Source: Chaetoderma sp. LZ-2023a
Lineage: Eukaryota; Mollusca; Caudofoveata; Chaetodermatida; Chaetodermatidae
NCBI GenBank assembly: GCA_034401795.1
Contig: CM067360.1
Location: 118,871,704 to 118,935,703 of the forward strand
Length of the DNA stretch: 64,000 nucleotides
Direction of reading: 5' to 3'
This document shows positions 43,109 to 53,240 of the stretch, in pieces; positions within the stretch are counted from its first letter, which is position 1, and each line of letters begins with the position of its first letter. The notes below the pieces were generated by a model. That model ran no database searches. It was not told where the DNA came from and was given only the letters and a program-made list of their open reading frames with translations. Both the position numbers and the translations under genes were made by a program.

Positions 43109-44305
43109 GGTGTCTAAACATTAGAGTTGTAATCATGTAATGGTGGCAAACCTGTATATAAACAAAGGCTCCCGTAATCAGTAAATTGATCATGTAGTCG
43201 ATAGATTGGTCAAACAGTTGCTCGCTCATGCATTCACTCGTGTATCTAACTATCCAGACACCCTTTGTAGCTGAAGATAACAACACCTATTTACATTATC
43301 TGATAACTTGTTCCTGAATTCCTTATCTGCACAGTATATTGTTTAAACTGGCAATCCTTCTTTCGAGCAGACTAGCAGATAGCAAGCATTAAGATGGTTA
43401 TGCCAATACATCTCTCTGTAAAATCCCACACTGTTACTCTTGTTAAACATACTACGGCTGCAGAACACTTTGCATTTCTTAATGATATGATGAGATCGCC
43501 CGAATCACTAAAGTTCATATACAATTCTTCTGGAATCTTTAATATGTCCTCGATGTTATTACTTAAAATAAAGATGCCACATTCTCAAACATGCCAGTAG
43601 AATGGCTTGTCTTACTGCGATCTATCTATGCTATTTTTAAAAAGCCTACCTGAGATATCCTGGTAACTTTGTGAATTATTGACATATTAATTAATGCTAA
43701 TTTGGCGGAATTGGAAATTTTATTTTTGCTATTTCTTCTTAAGTCAGCGGTGAACGACCTGACTTGTTAGATACCGGAGTGCTATCTTGGCGCTATAGTC
43801 ACTTAGCAGTGTTAACACTAGAACGCTAATCCGGAAGTATGGCGCTAATCCGGAATAATGTCATACTGAAGTAGCAGGCTAATTCGGATTACATCTCTAA
43901 TGTGAGCACAGCCTTGGCTGTGATGTGAATGAGCTTCCTTAAAGGAAATGCAATGACAGACAATTAGCTGAACACGTTTAGAGACGTGGAACGTTGCCAA
44001 TAACTATTTTTCACCTTTATGATTGTAAATGATGCGTTCAATTTGCAGTTATTCCGCCATTTAATTTATCCTCCATTGCGGCACTTTAGTTATGCGCCCA
44101 TATCTGTTAAGATACCACAGGTTACGGTGCCTGCAATGGGCCAATGCCGAACAGATGCGCGCTGGCATTGCCTCAGAGTTGTCCGGTAAACTGTAGTATC
44201 CGGACCATATGCAGTAAGGAGTGGATTGTAATGTGGGTACTACCATATGTGGGCAACCACATGCGCATGCTGATAATTTCTGACATTGCATGCACATGTT
44301 CGATT
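43109..44305 (+). repeat. MU blocks G and H, copy 5
   Basis: G: TGTAGCTGAAGATAACAACA, TTGTTCCTGAATTCCTTATC, GCAAGCATTAAGATGGTTAT, CTTGTCTTACTGCGATCTAT. H: AAGTCAGCGGTGAACGACCT and GAGCTTCCTTAAAGGAAATG. It aligns block by block with 11.34-12.25 and 35.8-36.7 kb. No gene; the 84-codon ORF at 44061-44315 has no domain I recognise. Confidence 0.75.
43809..43913. mobile_element. M2 palindromic element, rearranged
   Basis: GTGTTAACACTAGAACGCTA, ATCCGGAAGTATGGCGCTAA, TCCGGAATAATG, then GCTAATTCGGATTACATCTC, TAATGTGAGCACA. Compared with 12.02 kb the left arm is duplicated. Confidence 0.55.
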
Positions 44306-44755
44306 CCTTGGTCATAGGTGTGTCACCGTTGCAGGTAGAAACCCGGCTAAAGCAAAGCTTTATTAATGCATTTTCATTGAGTAACCTCTAAGTGTACTCA
44401 GCCAATGATGGCAGGCTAAATTAGTGGGATCGTAAATGCAATTTCATGTGGATGTCATTCAGAAGTTGTGAGAAGAATGATCAACGGAGCAAGTGCTGCA
44501 CTAACAGCACCAGTCATTCACATGACTCGTGATGGAATGGCGCGTGTTTGAATAGCGTTTCCATCTCGAGATGAAAGGGTCTGCTGCACTGATCTTGATA
44601 TGTATCACATAGATAACGCTGGCATATTCAAGAGTGATTAACTAGCCAAGTGAATATGAGCACATATTACAGTAGTATAACAATCCCATGCCACGGCACC
44701 ACAATAAGTCAATGCTGGTAAAAGTATGTATGCGATTGTCGCCAGAGACGAGACT
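44306..44755 (+). repeat. MU block A, copy 6
   Basis: GGTCATAGGTGTGTCACCGT, ATGTCATTCAGAAGTTGTGA, GAAGAATGATCAACGGAGCA and AGATGAAAGGGTCTGCTGCA, collinear with 240-500. Confidence 0.7.
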
Positions 44756-45215
<460 letters not shown>

Positions 45216-45221
45216 TATATT

Positions 45222-45313
45222 TAACCATTCTTAATGCGTGTTATCTGTTAGTCTGCATGGAAGACTGGCAAAGATGGCATCGACCCATCCGACTGCTTCA
45301 AATCCTACCATTT
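45222..45313 (+). repeat. 92-bp direct repeat, copy a
   Basis: TAACCATTCTTAATGCGTGT through GGCATCGACCCATCCGACTG to CCTACCATTT. Second copy at 45458-45550 with about three differences. Confidence 0.93.
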
Positions 45314-45457
45314 CTATATTCTTTGGATTTGAATTTTAGTTCAGCTTTAGTGAGTGGGTGATCCCTATCATACCAGTAAGAAGTGAAAAGTGTACAATGG
45401 CCACCTGACGCTTAGCAAGAATAGCAGTGCCTGATGTTATATAGAGAAGTAATGGCG

Positions 45458-45550
45458 TAACCATTCTTAATGCGTGTTATCTGTTAGTCTGCATGGAAGA
45501 CTGGCAAAGACGGCATCAACCCATCCGACTGCTTCCAAATCCTACCATTT
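45458..45550 (+). repeat. 92-bp direct repeat, copy b
   Basis: Same as 45222-45313, offset 236 bp. Both copies continue into CCAAATCCTAC and a short TATATATA tract, suggesting a recent local duplication of the 236-bp unit. Confidence 0.93.
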
Positions 45551-45800
45551 AAATATATATATTGTGATTCTGGAATATGACCATCAAGGGCAGCCACATA
45601 TGCTGCAGTTGGATATGTGTTTATGGTTTAGATCTACATTTATGGATAATGGTTCCGCATTCAGCTCGTGAAAACGACCCCTGGGAAACATCCATTTGGG
45701 TGAATTTAATAAATGTGGCCTGTCGTCACATGCAAATTTCCATTCATCTATAAATATCGTGATCATTAAAGCCTTAACAATATAAGTAGCTTGGATGAAT
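45551..45800 (+). repeat. MU block C, copy 4 (partial)
   Basis: ATTGTGATTCTGGAATATGA, CCATCAAGGGCAGCCACATA, TGGATAATGGTTCCGCATTC. The first part of C is replaced by the 92-bp duplication. Confidence 0.65.
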
Positions 45801-46317
45801 ACAGTATAAGTTATTCCCAGCCCACCACTTGCTACGCTCCACCCACGCTGTACCCGTGTCGGGATCGATCGAAACTCGCACTCCCTGAATCTCAATTTCC
45901 AGAAAACTATACAGATAAGCTGTTGGATATTTCTAAACTAATTAGGTTCAATACATTAAAATAATATAATAATTAGAAAACGCATACAATTTGTACAACA
46001 TTACGGACTATTAAGCTTTGATGACGGACTTAATTACGGCATTCATGACGTAATTGGTGATGATGCCAGCCTGCATGTGGTGTAGTTGATTATGAAGTCA
46101 TTTGTTTGATCGATACACTTCATTCCTCCATTTAGCTGTGCATGATGCATCATTATACACGTAATATTGCTTGCTGTTTTATCGTATAACATGTTTCGCA
46201 TTTAAGCAATACCGTCAATCAAATATGACCTCATTCCCTTCAGTGTCAACTCAGACGGCGGTCTGCTTTTGCGATTTAATAAAGTCAGATTCGCTGTTCA
46301 TGCAAAAGTGTCCGGCC
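45801..46317 (+). repeat. MU D/E block, copy 3
   Basis: CTTGCTACGCTCCACCCACG, GTCGGGATCGATCGAAACTC, CAATTTCCAGAAAACTATAC and AGATAAGCTGTTGGATATTT. HP1 is collapsed to about 45 bp. E: CGGACTATTAAGCTTTGATG, CATTCATGACGTAATTGGTG. Then ACATGTTTCGCATTTAAGCA, as in 25.6 and 28.75 kb. Confidence 0.7.
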
Positions 46318-46366
46318 CCCCAACCTCGCCCCCTCACCCACCCCCCCCCCCCACCCCATTCCTTAC
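46318..46366. repeat. C-rich tract
   Basis: CCCCC-rich stretch with a run of fourteen C residues, similar in composition to 28371-28430. Confidence 0.9.
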
Positions 46367-46844
46367 GCGGTTAGCCATGAGATATCCAGACATATTTATC
46401 GAATACCCAGTCTACCAACTAATTTGCTGTGCTTCACCTTTCTAACTCTTTCTCCGTCTAACGGAGCAAGTATTCCTTAGTTCGCAAGACCGTATCCTCG
46501 GTATATTCGCGAGTGGCGGTGGCGGGTCGCTATGGCATGTATATAAATGTTGGCATGGTTCGAGAGCAATGCCAAGCAAGAGGCGCGTGCTTGCCCCACA
46601 TATCGTAATCTTGGGTCATAGATGTAGGTTATGTCACTTCCCAGCTGGATATCTATTGATATTCAGTTATTTAATTATTGATTATGCTATTTATTCGTAA
46701 GACGTTAAGGATATTCAGTCATCTATCTGTCTTGCTATCAGCATACGTTTATCTATGGATCTACCCATCTATTAATTTGCGTTATCGATTCCTGGATTTT
46801 CCATCTATCCATATGCGTTCATTTAGTGCATTTGCCAATCGGCC
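46367..46844 (+). repeat. MU sequence leading into the GGTC array
   Basis: TTATCGAATACCCAGTCTAC, TCCTCGGTATATTCGCGAGT and GAGAGCAATGCCAAGCAAG match 25.66-25.87 and 29.43-29.52 kb; from 46690 it matches 35.44-35.57 kb. Confidence 0.6.
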
Positions 46845-47232
46845 AGTCGGTCTGTCCGTAGGTTACTGGATCAGTCGGTGGGTCATTCGGTATGCTGGTT
46901 GGTGGCTCAGCTGGTATGTCGTCTGGTTGGTTGGTCATTCGGATGGTCGGCCAATCGGTTGGTTAGTAAGTTGTTTGTGGGTAAGTGTGTTGGTTGGTGG
47001 ATGCGTAGGTCGGTGGATGATTGGGTGGATGGGTGGTGGGTGGTTCGGCTGGTCAGTCGGTCAGATGGACGATCGGCCGGTCAATTGGTTGGTTGGCCGG
47101 TCTGTTGCCGGTTGGTCAGTATGTCGGTGTTGGGTGGGTCGGTGAGTGGTGGGTGGGCCAGTCGACTCGTCAGTCTCTCGATTCCTTGGACGGTCAGGCA
47201 GTCAGTTGTTCGAGTGTTTGGTCGATGAGCCA
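46845..47232 (+). repeat. GGTC-type array, copy 6
   Basis: The longest such array (nearly 390 bp) of GGTN/NGTC tetramers. Three overlapping ORFs (up to 155 codons, Trp/Val/Gly-rich) come from periodic sequence and are not considered genes. Left through AATCATAACGATGTCTAAAC. Confidence 0.9.
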
Positions 47233-47790
47233 ATCATAACGATGTCTAAACATTAGCTGTCGATCTACCTGTCATGTGCCATTATTGCGCACTAACTTGT
47301 GCCAAACATACATAAAAAATAAAGGTCAGTCACCCACCCAGTCTAAAGCGTATCCAATTATGCAGCCGCATTCGACACATAGACACAACAAAATCTTTTT
47401 AACATTATGGAATAATGGTGTGTTCCTGAATTCCTTATATGCCAACTATTCTGCTTAAACTGTTAATCCTTCTGTCGAGCAAACAAGCAGATGCCGTGCA
47501 TTAGGCTGGATAACGCCAATACCTATCTTTGTAAAATCAGACACTGTTGCTCAGTTACTCTTTCTAAGTATATTACGGATGTCGCGGACTCTGCACATCG
47601 TAATGGTATGATAAGATCACCAACTCATTAAAGCTCCTCTAATATTGTTCTGGAATAATCAATATGGTATCGGCATCATTAATTATACTAAAGACACGCC
47701 ACGCTCAACCATACCAGTCACATGACTTGGCGTACTGTGATCTGTCTATGCCATTTATAAAACGCATGAGATAGTAGTGTAACCATAGCT
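47233..47790 (+). repeat. MU block G, copy 6
   Basis: GGTGTGTTCCTGAATTCCTT, TTAATCCTTCTGTCGAGCAA, AATGGTATGATAAGATCACC and GACACGCCACGCTCAACC, in G order. Confidence 0.7.
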
Positions 47791-48240
47791 AGCAACAACA
47801 ACACCCTGTCAAATTAGTTCCAAAATATCCAATAGCTTACCTGCGTTCAGGGATCGATCGATCCTAGCACGAGGCGCGTGTAGGGGCGGGCGGGGGGGGG
47901 CGGTTCTGGTTAGAGATTGGCGGCGCATAACTAAAAGGGAAAGGACCATTTCAGGGCAACACTCCATATACGGTATTGACTATTTTGAAACAACTTCAAC
48001 AGGACGCTGTCGCTGCCTTATTGCTCTTTCTGGAAAGGCCCATTTCAGGACAACACCCCATGCACGCTATTGCATATTTTGAAACGACTTCAACAGGACG
48101 CTGCCGCTGCCTTATTGATATTTCTGGTTCAAAGAGCAACATCTTGTTAGATCTACACATCACTAAGGTAGGAGCAGGAGGAGTAAATTCGGGTATCAGG
48201 CATCTTAGCTGTTTGTGATGCAGAACACAACTATACAATT
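47791..48240. repeat. HP1 half and 94-bp tandem duplication
   Basis: 47795-47832 is an HP1 right arm in CCTGTCAAATTAGTTCCAAA context with E1 D-sequence after it (GATCGATCGATCC; GATTGGCGGCGCATAACTAA). From 47946 a 94-bp unit occurs twice: CATTTCAGGGCAACACTCCA, TTTTGAAACAACTTCAACAG, GACGCTGTCGCTGCCTTATT, and again from 48041. Each unit contains an HP1-left-arm-like core. Confidence 0.75.
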
Positions 48241-48800
48241 ATCTAAGAGCAAGGATGTGCTGACAGATGGGCTGGTGGACACTGTCTTTGATAGTAACAT
48301 TACACACGTGTCAATTAGTCATAGACACTATATAATCGCAGACAGTCAAAGGAAGAACGCAGATACACACCCTGTCTCCTATTGGTCACATGCTGAAAGC
48401 ATGTGGCGAATAACATACCTTTGCAGTAGGCTCTACACCATTTCCTATAGTCAGCATATCTAGAGTGAAGGTCACTTGAACACTTGAAACTCAATCCGCA
48501 TGTACGCCAATCATGCAATGGGAGCCAGAGTGTCGATACAATACGAATATCGACCCCAACCACCCCCACCCACCCCACCCAACCCCACCCACAGGCATCT
48601 ACAGTTATTATGTTCCCATTCCCAATGTGTATGCGGAAACTGGCATTATATATTAGAAACGTGTCAGTTATTCGTAGATGAAACTGCCGAGCCAAAAGAC
48701 ATAGAATTATTGTAGAGATAACGCATTGATTTTAATTTTTCGTTCATCATTCTCTAGTTCATTGATCGAATGTGAATATAATTCTTGTAGATATAACGCG
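48241..48800. other. Unassigned, includes a CCCA-rich tract
   Basis: A CACCCCAC-rich tract lies at 48556-48593. A 126-codon minus-strand ORF (48315-48695) and two plus-strand ORFs overlap here; no recognisable domain, and the tryptophan/glycine-rich part comes from the CCCA tract. I do not call a gene. Confidence 0.35.
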
Positions 48801-49500
48801 TTGGCTTTAAAAATTGTTTTATTTTTAGTTTATCGTTCTCTAGTTCATTGATCGAATGCATGCCAACTGTATTACATAATATACCAACTAGTTGAATAAC
48901 CGTTATATTGACTGGGTACGTGATTACTTACTTTGAACGATACATTGACCATTACTCAGTTGATTGATTTAATATGCACTTAACCCTCTTGTGTAAAACA
49001 GCGCCTCAAGCCCGTGCTTGCTACTTATACTAATTATACTAATGTCAAGGCCAAGAGAACACTATTTTAAACATGCCATTTGAATCTACAAATATGTACG
49101 AAACATACTATTCTGTTGTCATGCAAATTAATATTTCTAATGACCACAGCAGAGGTCGTGTTTGACCGCCTTGGGATAGTGACCACGGAAACATCAATGT
49201 GTGCTTACACAGTGCCCGTTTGCAGGGCAAATAAGGACTATTTCTTAAAATGTACCGCTGAAATGGCTGGTTCGGTTACCGAGCTAGTCATTCCATTAGG
49301 AGATTTGCAAAAATGGTCTACTCCTTGTCTGTATATGGGCGTTTCTTAAGACTACTAAAATGGCCGGTTGTGACACCTTGCCGAACTTGACCGATAAAGG
49401 GTTTAATTGACACAATAGGGATTAATAAACCTACGTATCTATATTTATTTCTTATGCATATTGCACATTCCTTGGTACGGAAATATGTATACAGTCATTG
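48801..49500 (+). repeat. MU pre-L1 and inserted M3 element
   Basis: TAGTTCATTGATCGAATG occurs twice (48759 and 48841) in a short local duplication. Pre-L1 resumes at about 49420 (ATCTATATTTATTTCTTATG). Between them, 49000-49400 contains an M3 core (ATGGCTGGTTCGGTTACCGA, GCTAGTCATTCC, GATTTGCAAAAATGGTCTAC). Confidence 0.55.
49225..49330. repeat. M3 palindromic core
   Basis: AAATGTACCGCTGAAATGGC, TGGTTCGGTTACCGAGCTAG, TCATTCCATTAGG. GGTTCGGTTACCGAGC-like symmetry at the centre. Confidence 0.65.
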
Positions 49501-50115
49501 ACTATCATTTTATATGCATTAGGCATGCCCTTATTTCTTAGCCGCACGCTTGCGGTTAGACGACCCTCGCATTAAGAGCACATAAACGCATGACGGGCTT
49601 CACTTTCTACGAGGCAGACTTGGATGCAATTCTGATGCTCCAGATACTCAACCAACATTAGCACTGATGATAATATAATGATGAAATCATTGACATACCA
49701 GCTCACGTCTTGTCAATATTGTCATTCACCTTCGTACGAAACACGAACAATCGAACTGATATTGCGTCTATTCAGCAGGGTAAACATTGCAAAATCATGG
49801 GCAACACGCCAGGAATGGCAATGGAAAATTATACTTGACGATTGTGATGAGGTTGTCTAGGACGATTACATTCGGTCTTCGGCCAACATGCCACGATTCG
49901 ATGCGCTTACTACTGTTTAACGTTAACCGGAACACTGCCACTGGTACAGGTTCCGGGTAACGTTAAACAGTAGTAAGCGCAAGACATTGTGGGGTGTTGG
50001 CTAAACACAGAATACATATATAAGATACATAAGCGTTCCTCAATAGCAACTTGTTGTGTGGATTAGAAACACCCCACATGCTGCCACCTGCATGTTACGT
50101 AAAACAATTGCTATT
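49501..50115 (+). repeat. MU block L1, copy 4, interrupted
   Basis: ATGATAATATAATGATGAAA, CTTCGTACGAAACACGAACA, AACATTGCAAAATCATGGGC and GATGAGGTTGTCTAGGACGA, then a hairpin insertion at 49880-50003, then AATACATATATAAGATACAT and TCAATAGCAACTTGTTGTGT. The flanks rejoin as in copies 1-3. Confidence 0.75.
49880..50003. mobile_element. Hairpin insertion with paralogous empty sites
   Basis: Arms GCGCTTACTACTGTTTAACG TTA (49903 on) and its complement ending TAGTAAGCGC (49980) match at 30 of 31 bases. Outer arms GGCCAACATGCC and GGGGTGTTGGCT extend the inverted repeat to roughly 50 bp each, with looser pairing. The loop is about 17 bp. The three other L1 blocks lack it. Bases ATTACA on the left and AATACA on the right resemble a short target duplication. 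Confidence 0.75.
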
Positions 50116-50271
50116 TTTAGGTCATCCTTGTGGCGACTAACATGTATTATTGAACCACTCGCTCACAACGATGATGTGGTAGCTGCTTGAATTAATCAAT
50201 AAATAATTTAAGTTCGAAGACGAGGAACGCATGTGCACAATACAGATGTCCGCGTAATTCACCTTTCCAGA
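50116..50271. other. Short spacer
   Basis: Truncated L1 tail; the block order is cut here by E1 copies. Confidence 0.4.
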
Positions 50272-50652
50272 GTACCCACCCATCATATGACGTCATAATG
50301 AACTGCGTGATGTGTAGAATGACATCATAATGAATGGCGTCATGAATGACGTCGATAAGTACGTCACGAACGCATATTTGAAGACGGTCTATGCGTTGTT
50401 GTACAAATTGTTTGCTTTTACTATGTAAGAAATATTCTGTTTCATATTTTGAAACTAATTTGACTGGGCGCTGATGCTGCCATATGCAGCAACAGCACCC
50501 AGTCAAATTAGTTACAAAATATTCAACAGTTTCCCTATATAGTTTTCAGGAAATTGATAGCAAGGGCATTTGGGGATCGATCAATCCCAACACGGCGAGG
50601 TGTGGGTAGAGCTTAGCTAGTGATGGGCGGGGCATAGCTAACCATGGAAAGG
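50272..50652 (-). mobile_element. E1 element, inverted, complete, 381 bp
   Basis: Ends CCTTTCCA (50272-50279) and TGGAAAGG (50645-50652). TGACGTCA at 50288, further CGTCA half-sites to 50370, HP1 at 50438-50528, then AGTTTTCAGGAAATTGATAG, GGGGATCGATCAATCCCAAC and TGATGGGCGGGGCATAGCTA. Independent of the R1-R3 duplication, so it supports the element boundaries. Confidence 0.8.
50438..50528. repeat. HP1 hairpin, 91 bp
   Basis: TGTTTCATATTTTGAAACTA, ATTTGACTGGGCGCTGATGC on the left; GCAGCAACAGCACCCAGTCA, AATTAGTTACAAAATATTCA on the right. Confidence 0.9.
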
Positions 50653-50669
50653 CCCATTTAATGAAGGAG

Positions 50670-51030
50670 TCTAGTCTATCAATGCATTATATGACGTCAT
50701 ATTCAACCGCGCGACTTGTATGATAATGTCATAATCAATGGCGTTATGCATGGCGTAAATAGGGGTCTAAGCTAGTCACAAGCGCACGATTGACGACGCA
50801 CTAAGTGTGTTTGCACGAACTGTAGTTCTTTACTATTAAATAAACATGCTGTTGAATATTTTGAAAGTAATTTGACTGGACACTGTTGCAGGCATAGGCA
50901 GCAAAAGCACCCAGCCAAATTACTTTCAAAATACTCAATAGCTTACCTGTATAGTTTTAAGGAAAATTGAGATTTCGAGAGTGCAATGGTCGATTGAAAT
51001 AGGGGCGCGGCATAGCTGAAACTAGCTTCT
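50670..51030 (-). mobile_element. E1-like element, inverted, partial ends
   Basis: TGACGTCA at 50692, CAATGGCGTTATGCATGGCG, HP1 at 50850-50940, GCTTACCTGTATAGTTTTAA and GGGGCGCGGCATAGCTGAAA. The CCTTTCCA ends are not recognisable. Confidence 0.7.
50850..50940. repeat. HP1 hairpin, 91 bp, with paired arm change
   Basis: Left TTTTGAAAGTAATTTGACTG, right AGCCAAATTACTTTCAAAAT. GAAAGTAATTT pairs with AAATTACTTTC; both positions differ from the usual GAAACTAATTT/AAATTAGTTTC. Confidence 0.9.
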
Positions 51031-51345
51031 ACCATTGATATGCTTGTCATCGAGAAACACAGGAGCGTTACAATAACAGTTTGGTGAGGTAGTAAATAGA
51101 TTACGATGCTCAAATACATTAACACTTAAGCCGGCCAAGACGGATTTTGTGGTCTTGAGAAGGGCCCCTTTGCATTCTAAAATCTGAATATTTAAAAAGA
51201 AATTACCATAGAAATGACTCTCAATAACAGATCCAATCATTTCAGTACAACAATTTCAAAAATAGCATTCTCTTGATCTGCAAATGCACATTTTCTAAGA
51301 GAAATTTAGAATTTCTTGAACACATTTTAGTGTTGAAGGGCCAGG
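51031..51345 (+). repeat. M3-related sequence
   Basis: GAAATTACCATAGAAATGAC, TCTCAATAACAGATCCAATC, ATTTCAGTACAACAATTTCA, TTGATCTGCAAATGCACATT and TTTCTTGAACACATTTTAGT. It aligns with 6790-6960. Confidence 0.6.
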
Positions 51346-51960
51346 AGCGTGTTATGATAGTGACAGATGAACGCTACATGAATGAACCATAAATATTACT
51401 TGTGAAGATTAAGAATTCTTGTTCAGAGCACTATCGTATTGTAATGGTAATATAAACATCGCGAATGCCACACGGTTACTGAGTTATCAGTGGTGAATTA
51501 TCCGTATGCTTATCACCAATGGGCTCAACAACTCTCATGAAAGCTGGGCGGATACTGCCAATCGATACTATTAGTTGCATAACTGTGGTATTCGGCAACC
51601 CGGCCAGTACCACAGCCATCTAATTACTAGTCAATCCTGCATTAATAATGGATGGGTACCACCTGTCACTCAATTAGATGACGTGATTACGTCATATGTA
51701 GGCTGACGTCATAATACAAATGCATGACAAATGCCGTATCTAGTTCCATTATGGGCACCTAAGAATCCATCAAGCGTACGAATTGTATGTCTTATTCAAA
51801 GTAAAACGTTATTGATCACTTTTGCTGCCACAATCGGAAACAACAGCCCGTGCAAATCAGTTTCAAGGTTTAGCTGTATAGTTGTCTCGCGTGTTCACCA
51901 ACATATCATTCACTCGCCACTCACACCGCCGAAGGACGATTTGAGTATTGCGGCAGATAA
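51346..51960. other. Unassigned, with an E-like CRE segment
   Basis: Positions 51675-51720 contain GATGACGTGATTACGTCATA and an exact TGACGTCA at 51704, resembling the distal E block. Nothing else is assignable. The 117-codon ORF over 51731-52084 runs into the CCCG microsatellite and is not supported. Confidence 0.4.
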
Positions 51961-51962
51961 TG

Positions 51963-52036
51963 TCCGCCCGCCCGCCCGCCCGCCCGCCCGCCAGCCCGCC
52001 CCCCCGCCCATCCGGCCTGCAGCTCATCCGTCCGCC
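51963..52036. repeat. (CCCG)n microsatellite
   Basis: CCCG units to about 52008, then CATCCG/CCGT units. Sister of 22226-22346. Confidence 0.93.
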
Positions 52037-52293
52037 CGTCTGCATGTGTGTCTGTTTATCCGAACACTATTTCCGGATGCCTAGAAGCTAGAATCAGCAA
52101 GTTTGGCATGTCGATGCACAATATAGATGGCTAGAGATAAAATAAGTTTGCGCTCAAACAGTCAAATTTCCAAGTCACTGGATCAACACGTGTATCCCGA
52201 AGTACGCATTTCTGTCATAAATTTGGAAAGCAAATAGGTAGAATCCACGCACATCCATTCCTATTATATGTGGTTAGAAGTTCTATGCTATTC
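52037..52293. other. Unassigned sequence
   Basis: AT-rich; I see no gene or repeat family. Confidence 0.35.
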
Positions 52294-52490
52294 AGGTCAA
52301 CATATCAACTATTTACGTCAACACATCAACTATTTAGGTCAACACACCACACATTTATGTCAACACATCAACCATTTAGCTCAACCAATCAACTATTTAT
52401 ATCAACACATCAAATATTTAGGCAAACGCATCACGTATTTAGGTCAACGCATCAACTATTTAGGTCAACCCATCACATATTTAGGTCACG
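52294..52490. repeat. 21-bp minisatellite, about nine copies
   Basis: Unit close to TTAGGTCAACACATCAACTA plus T. The period is divisible by three, so two plus-strand frames stay open (heptapeptides like RSTHQLF and LGQRINY) over 82 and 105 codons. Unit variation includes changes at every codon position, so I treat the ORFs as incidental. Confidence 0.92.
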
Positions 52491-52974
52491 GAGACAGGAA
52501 GTGGAAACTAGAATAGGCCTTTTTGGCCATAACACCGGAATGCAAGAAGGTAGAATCACCTTATTTGGCGACGCCTTCAGCTTATGAGTATGGTTGCTTT
52601 GAGATTGAGGGCAACGGATCAACTATCTAGGGCACGCTAGCCACTAAGTGCAGGGTCAAGTCAGAATACAAAGTCGTGAGTCATCATATTCTTAGAGTGC
52701 ATTCTAGTGTTCACTGCAATGGTTTCCATATTTAAGAAAACCGACACAGACATGTATACTAAAAAAAACTTAACAGACTTTTAACGATGTCTAAGAACAA
52801 GTTGTTATCAAGATGCAATGCTTTGTAAGCAATGGATTTCACGACTTGAATCATAAACAATATGCATGATAACCACATTACAATCCACTAAAACAATTTG
52901 TTGAATATAGTTTTAAAAACATGTTTCAAACGATTTTAGAACTTAACAGTACAGCGGTTCTGCTTGTTATGTAA
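52491..52974. other. Unassigned sequence
   Basis: AT-rich, no supportable gene. Includes TTAGAGTGCATTCTAG near 52693. Confidence 0.35.
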
Positions 52975-52984
52975 TGAGCCTTTC

Positions 52985-53240
52985 CAGTTTTAGCTATGCC
53001 CCGCCCATCACTAGCTAAGCTCCACCCACGTCTCGCTCGTGTAGGGGTCCATCGATGTCTGGACTCGCTGAATATCAATTTCCAGAAATATATATATATA
53101 TATATACAACTGATCAATATTGTTCGACGATGGCGGCAAATACGTGGATATATAGGCAGGCTGTTAAATATTTTGAAACGTATTTGACTGGACGCTGTTG
53201 CTGTCAAATTAGTTTCAACACCGAATATATTCATGTTGAA
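52985..53240 (+). mobile_element. E1 element, truncated, with (TA)n
   Basis: Starts CCTTTCCAGTTTTAGCTATG (about 52979), CCCCGCCCATCACTAGCTAA and CTCGCTCGTG. After CAATTTCCAGAAATA a (TA)n tract (53088-53107) and a CGACGATGGCGGCAAATACG insert replace the CTATACAGGTAAGC step. A shortened HP1 (53162-53223) follows. The right half of E1 is missing. Confidence 0.7.

Noticed and set aside
46678-47239. Overlapping 155-, 116- and 72-codon ORFs rich in W, V and G (membrane-like)
   Set aside because: Derived from the degenerate GGTC array; three frames are open together, and the homologous arrays elsewhere give different peptides.
48315-48695. 126-codon minus ORF as a gene
   Set aside because: Its W/G/V-rich middle comes from a CCCA low-complexity tract and three frames overlap; no recognisable domain.
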